From: Siphonodentalium dalli
Taxonomy: Eukaryota; Mollusca; Scaphopoda; Gadilida; Siphonodentaliidae
DNA: 64,000 nucleotides
Direction of reading: 5' to 3'
Assembly (NCBI GenBank): GCA_032622095.1
Contig: CP136063.1
Span: forward strand, 31,624,987-31,688,986
Shown here: positions 59,614 through 64,000 of the stretch, piece after piece
Layout of the letters: each line of letters begins with the position of its first letter
Position numbering within the stretch: the stretch's first letter is position 1
Program-made: the position numbers and the translations under genes
The notes under the pieces: model-generated
Told to the model about the DNA's origin: nothing
Databases searched by the model: none
The model's input: only the letters and a program-made list of their open reading frames with translations

Positions 59614-59889
59614 ATGTCTGATTACCTGCGATTTTTGGAGGCTGAGGTTGCTGTGTTAGAAACGAGCCAATATGAGGTAACAATGCAATATGTGGATCAC
59701 ATATTGGCATTTTATGATGTTATAGTTGCTGTGTGCCTGGCTGGAGGGACCAGTATAGATTGGGCACGGTATTTGAGTACCGTGTCTGAATTAGAACGAT
59801 GCCACAAGGTGATAAATCTCCGGCTGGAGATTATAGATGAGAGGCAGAGGATAATAGACCTATGGAGCCAACATCGGAGAGTGCTATAA
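59614..59889 (+). CDS. Antisense spacer protein 2 (91 aa), paralogue of 57303-57608
   Basis: Start chosen at the ATG at 59614 (MSDYLRFLE), which aligns with protein 1 and lies 46 nt after a TATATAA; an in-frame ATG-like start further upstream (59572) is immediately next to the TATA box and less likely. Residues 61-84 carry the shared ERC ... NLR ... ER-x-R ... LWS signature. The middle part, about residues 20-45, is more hydrophobic than in protein 1 but not a clear membrane segment. Both proteins stay open although they are diverged (roughly a third identical overall), which argues for past selection. Not recognised as any known family. Confidence 0.6.
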   Translation: MSDYLRFLEAEVAVLETSQYEVTMQYVDHILAFYDVIVAVCLAGGTSIDWARYLSTVSELERCHKVINLRLEIIDERQRIIDLWSQHRRVL

Positions 59890-60390
59890 GAAGATGTTGG
59901 TGTGACTGCTGCCCCTGAAGAATTCGGACCGTCCCTGGATCAAGAGCTGGCTTGCATTCTGCAAGCTGGCACGGTGTTTAGCCAACAATAACATGAATTG
60001 AATTGTTTTTGTGGTTATTCACCGTGTTAGCCTGTAGAAATAACATCTTGCTGATAAATTCAGTGAAAAGAAATGTATTTTTGTTGTTGTTGTTGTTGTT
60101 GTTGTTATTGTTGTTATCGTGGTAATGGCCCAAAGGTGTTAATATTGGTTGAGCTACAAAGAGTAACTTTTGTAAACGTGCTAAATCGCCAAAGATTATT
60201 TAATTATAGTCTAAGATTGGTTGAAATGTAAAGAGATAAATATATTATTAGACCGCTGCCAAGAGTTCAATACTGTTATTGATTGGATTATCTAAGTTTT
60301 AGAATGAAGAGCGTTTGTTTGTTCGAGGGGGGGGGGGCGGTGTAATGGTGACTTTCATATTAGGATTGGGAAATACTGAATATCTGGGTG
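59890..60390. repeat. Spacer with (TTG)n microsatellite and poly-G run
   Basis: (GTT)n at about 60079-60110 and a G run at about 60327-60338. 'aatgaagagcgttt' at 60303 looks like a partial unit of the hairpin array that follows. Confidence 0.6.
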
Positions 60391-60394
60391 ATGC

Positions 60395-60830
60395 ATGCCG
60401 TGGTTAATATTCCACACGCCATATAACAAAAGGCGTTTAGTGGCAGTTTTAGGGTGTCATGACCTAAAATAAGGTCGGACAAATGTCCGTTACAATGAGA
60501 TAGGGATTGGGGAAGTGTTGTTGATGGGATAAATGCCGTGGTTTATGTACCAATCGCTCTATAATGAAGAGCGTTTTGTGGCGGTATTGGGGGGGGTGAT
60601 ATTGAGGGAAATATGCCGTGATTATTGTATCAACTACTATATAATATATATAGTGTATTGTGGCGTTGGTGGGTGGGGGTGTCTACATTGAGGGATAATA
60701 TGCCGTGGTTTCTGTACCAATCGTTCTTATGATAAAGAGCGTTGTTTGGCAGGAGGGGGGGGGGTGGTATTGAGGGAAATATGCCGTTATCACTGTATAA
60801 CCTACTGTATAATATATAGTGTATTGTAGG
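60395..60830. repeat. Five-unit array, each unit with a hairpin at a fixed offset
   Basis: Units start with ATGCCGT at 60395, 60533, 60613, 60700 and 60781 (steps of 138, 80, 87 and 81 bp). About 21-23 nt after each start a stem begins. Stems: ACGCC/GGCGT (60416, 60432); CGCTCT/AGAGCG (60555, 60568); ACTATAT/ATATAGT (60636, 60648); CGTTCT/AGAGCG (60722, 60736, one G-T pair); ACTGTAT/ATATAGT (60804, 60814, one G-T pair). Units 2 and 4, and 3 and 5, are closest, so a two-unit block of about 167 bp was duplicated. Stem sequences differ but pairing is kept. Units are followed by G-rich stretches. Confidence 0.7.
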
Positions 60831-61302
60831 ATTCGTTTGCTATGTCAATGAATATATGATTGAGTTAAGCATATTGGAGGGAATGGAAATGTACTGAGTC
60901 ATGCACGGGAGTTTGCCATATTTCGGAGATTGGTGCGAGAGACAATGATCGACATTTGGCATGTTTCGTGTATAAACAATTTATTCAAAGACGCCGAGTG
61001 TCAGTCATTAGCGAAAGATATATATTACATGTCGGTTAAATTTACTTCGGCATCATGACTCAATGCACACCTGTTAGCGATAATTGAATTAGAGATTTGG
61101 GAAACGAGATGATGCCCTGTTTAATGATCATACCACTGGTGTGAATGAAGTTTATCGTTTGGGTGTCTATCTCTGTGCCGAAGGGGGTGGGATGGGAGAA
61201 TTGCAGTAGGGTTATGCCTTTGTAAGACCTGTTTTATATAATATTAATAAAAGTTATGTAAATTATCTATCATTAGTGATTGTGAGATACTTTGATACAT
61301 GA
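60831..61302. other. Spacer next to the pol end
   Basis: No gene recognised. An AATAAA-like 'attaataaaag' lies near 61245 on the plus strand. Confidence 0.35.
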
Positions 61303-64000
61303 CTATGAATGTTCGATATCAGTTGTCATCTGATATAAATCATATGTTTCCGTACTTTCGTTTGACCAATTTGTCGAACGGCTGTCGGGTGATGTATATT
61401 GGAAGGAATTAGAAAACGATGAATCTTTAGGCGTGTGTTTGGAGTATGGTGAAGATAATTTACGGTGCCGGCCGCGTTTGTTATCTGCGCGATCCGATTT
61501 TGTGTCTGGCGTCGTACTATAAGAATTTTGTGTAATTAATTTGTGTTTTATGACATTTGGTTCCTGTGTTTGGGGCCTAGATTGGTCGCTGGGTGATACA
61601 TCCGGGGGTGATTGGCTGTCTGTTTTATTAAAATGTTTCGAAGCCATGAGTCTGTTGGCTAATTCAGCCAATGGTATTGAAGAGCTGTCGTCTGTGTTTG
61701 AGCGCTCAAGTTGAGCGCGCTTAATTGCCGTGGTTTTGAGGTCATCGTCTGATTCCAATGTGGATTGAGAGCTATTATAATCGACACTGGCTTCACTCGG
61801 TGGAAATGCAAATCGATTATGTCGTTTATTTTTTAAGTGATTGGGAATTTGAGGTGTAGGCCAATCAATGGGGGATGGTTTGATGTGTTTAGCATGTGAT
61901 TTTGTTAATTTAGCAGATAGGTCATGTCTTAATATGTAAGATATGGGGCCTGTCTGTTTCAAGATACGCCAAAACGGCTCATATTTAAATGAAAATTTGT
62001 GATTTGGTTGGTGGATTTTGTAATAGACGGATTGGCCTATTTTAAAGGTTGGAATAGATCCACCTTTGTTCTGTTTGTGGTTGCGAGAGGCTGTTTCGAG
62101 AAGAGATTTTGTAGTTTTAAAAATAATGTGTTGATTTTGAAGCGTGGTGGCTAAAAAATCCTCTCCTAAATACTTTTCTGTGTGTTAAAATTCGGTCTAT
62201 GCTTATCTGTGGTTCTCTAAAAAAAGTTAGAAAAAATGGTGAATGTGTATGTACACTGGAACAATGGAAGTTCATTGCTTGTGATGCATAATTTAGATAT
62301 AGGTCCCAATTTTCTACATTTGCTTGGGTGATTATTGAAATGATTGATGCTAGGCTTCTATGCGAACGTTCTGATTTACCGTTACTTTGGGGTCTGTAGA
62401 ACGAAGTGAGGCGGTGATTGATATGGTAATATTTACAAAATTCAGTGAAGGTAGAGTTTGCAAACTCGGACCCATTATCTGTTAATATTTCTTCAACTGA
62501 TCCAAATAAAGTGAAATACTCTGAATTCAATCTTTCTAAAATTGTATCCACCATTTTGTTAGGTAATGCGTATGCTAAAGTATGTAATGAAAATTGATCA
62601 ATAATAGTTAAGATAAATCTATTTCCTGACTATGTTTTGGGGGAAAATGGTCCCATAAGATCGATAGCTATGAGTTGTCCTGGCCTTGATGGGGCAGTGA
62701 CTGGTTGAAGCGGGATTTTTGGATTATAAGCATTTCGTTGTCGGCATGTATGACAATTGTTTATGTATGTGACAATTTTTGCAAACAACTGAGGTGTGTA
62801 ATATCTGTTCCGTATGGTCGCGTATAGCGATTGTACCGCTCTATGGCCGAGACTGTGATATTGGGATATAACTTCTTGTGCTATTTTGTCCGTTATATAT
62901 ATACGTAATTTAGGTATGTCATTATATATTGATATATAGTGTAGGATACCATCTTTGAGAATAAAGGTTTTTGCTAATTTTTCGGGTATATTTGTTGATT
63001 GCATTTGTTTGATAATCTCGGAGATTGTGTGGTCTCCTGATTGTTCATCTCTTATATTAGTTATAGGAGGAAGGACCGGGCTGTCGTCGAGATCAACTGG
63101 TGGTTCGGAATCCGTTTTCTGTTTTGGTTGTTTTTTTTGTTTTGAAAATTCCTGAATATCTTTCATGTCAAGTATATTAATATCCTGTACAAGGGGATTG
63201 GTGGGTGGATTTGGGTCGCTATCGGTGCAAGAATTGATGCACGGGTGTGTGTCGGGGTTTATCCGACTGCAAAAATCTGCCGTAACATTGTTCGTGCCTT
63301 TAATATAAGTAATTTTTGGGTTCAATGCTGATATTTCCAAAAACCATTTTTGAATGTTTGTGTTTATCAGATCCTGTTTTTTAAACATGTGGATGAGGGG
63401 TAAGTGATCTGTTTTAATCTCTACTTGGGATCCTTGTAAGTAAAATTTAAATTGCCTTGCAAACGTATATATCGCGAATGCTTCTTTTTCCGTGACAGAA
63501 TAATTCCTTTGTGATTTGTTAAGTTTTTTACTGGCGAACGCGATTGGTAGTTCAACGTGTTTATCATCTTGGCTATGAGCATATTGTGATAGTATCGCCC
63601 CGATACTATGTATAGATGCATCTACTGTCAGAATGAACAGTTTGTCGGGATTTGGGTAAGCTAAGATGGGGGCGGTTGCTAAGCTTTCTTTAAGCGCGTC
63701 GAACGCTGTTTGGCACGGCGCATCCCACACAAATTTAGCATATTTGGCTGTGAGTTTGATTAAAGGCAATGCCGTCGATGCGAAAGTAGGAGAATATGAC
63801 CTGTAAAAATTAAGAATTCCCAGTAATCTGCGGACTTCTTTAACTGATTTCGGAGGTGGCAGAGACTTGATAATTGAAATTTTTTCAGGGTCAGGGGATG
63901 TGCCCTTGTCAGAAATAATATGCCCTAAAAATTTAACTTGTGGTTGGCAAAATTTAGATTTTGATAGTTTAACTATTAAGCCGTATTCCCTGAGTCTGTC
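61303..64000 (-). pseudogene. Ty3/gypsy pol, 3' part: RT end, RNase H, integrase, C-terminal tail
   Basis: Enters the window in frame with the last part of reverse transcriptase (KFLGHIIS, LLGILNFYR). RNase H follows with LTVDAS, VTEKEAF and KTDHLPL carrying the acidic residues (63622 to about 63407). Integrase then has the H-x3-H/C-x2-C zinc motif (GHRA ... CHTC) and a core with IAIDLMGPF, TDNGSEF and GKSERSHR, the D,D,E residues. A GPY/F-like module (KYEPFW, GPISYILR) and a Ser/Pro-rich tail to 61303 follow. Breaks: an in-frame TAG at 62627-62629 inside the integrase core, and a frameshift near 62158-62172 in a T-rich stretch before the GPY/F module. The RT active site (YxDD) is beyond the window. 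This polyprotein makes and integrates the element's DNA. Confidence 0.9.

Larger units (their letters stand above)
53397..64000 (-). mobile_element. Ty3/gypsy env-containing endogenous retrovirus-like element (5' part outside window)
   Basis: On the minus strand: pol (cut by the window end), a 4.2-kb spacer with antisense genes, a baculovirus F-type env, a tandem duplication, a purine tract and the 3' LTR. The gag gene and 5' LTR would lie beyond 64000. Pol type and F-type env recall insect errantiviruses, but the spacer content does not match any arrangement I know. Pol and env are both broken, so this copy is not expected to be autonomous. Confidence 0.85.

Overview
This is an animal (invertebrate) genome window that is dense in transposable elements. 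The evidence is spliced genes with canonical GT-AG introns, C2H2 zinc-finger tandem arrays, a non-LTR retrotransposon, an envelope-carrying Ty3/gypsy element, and many MITEs. Repeats of the 'GGGCCRTAACTC ... ACGGACGGACGGAC' type near 24.8-25.1 kb make me lean towards a mollusc or other lophotrochozoan. That species guess is weak and comes from memory of such repeats.

Layout. 1-5.2 kb is non-coding with three copies or ends of one MITE. 6.2-7.05 kb (+) is a C2H2 zinc-finger gene, and 21.1-22.5 kb (-) is a longer paralogue in inverted orientation whose 5' flank is also duplicated. Between them lie three things. A 5.25-kb element with ~415-bp inverted repeats (7.92-13.17 kb) carries a decayed gene of a multicopy animal family with FEN/PIN-like acidic motifs and a Cys-rich tail. 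A foldback element follows (13.21-13.74 kb), then a decayed CR1/L2-like LINE (13.74-20.3 kb, -) with PHD finger, APE endonuclease and reverse transcriptase. 23.68-24.28 kb is a 23-bp tandem array.

26.4-39.4 kb (-) holds the two best-preserved protein genes. One is a 6-exon gene whose splice phases all agree, giving 540 codons with an N-terminal CIDE-N domain. Upstream of it is a single-exon 890-codon gene with C2H2 fingers and a transposase-like core. MITEs and a THAP fragment sit in the introns. 42.4-43.3 kb is a stack of foldback elements in which one TTAA-type MITE sits inside another of related design. 43.4-47.7 kb is a 4.3-kb element with ~700-bp inverted repeats. 51.7-52.5 kb is a hAT-like MITE with a second foldback MITE inserted in it.

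53.4-64 kb is the 3' part of a Ty3/gypsy endogenous retrovirus-like element on the minus strand. It runs pol (cut by the window end, with one stop and one frameshift), a 4.2-kb spacer, an F-type (baculovirus F-like) env split by a frame break, a 180-bp tandem duplication and the 3' LTR. The spacer is the most unusual part. It encodes, on the opposite strand, two short proteins that are paralogues of each other, each with its own TATA box. It also holds a five-unit array whose units keep a hairpin at the same offset while the stem sequence changes.
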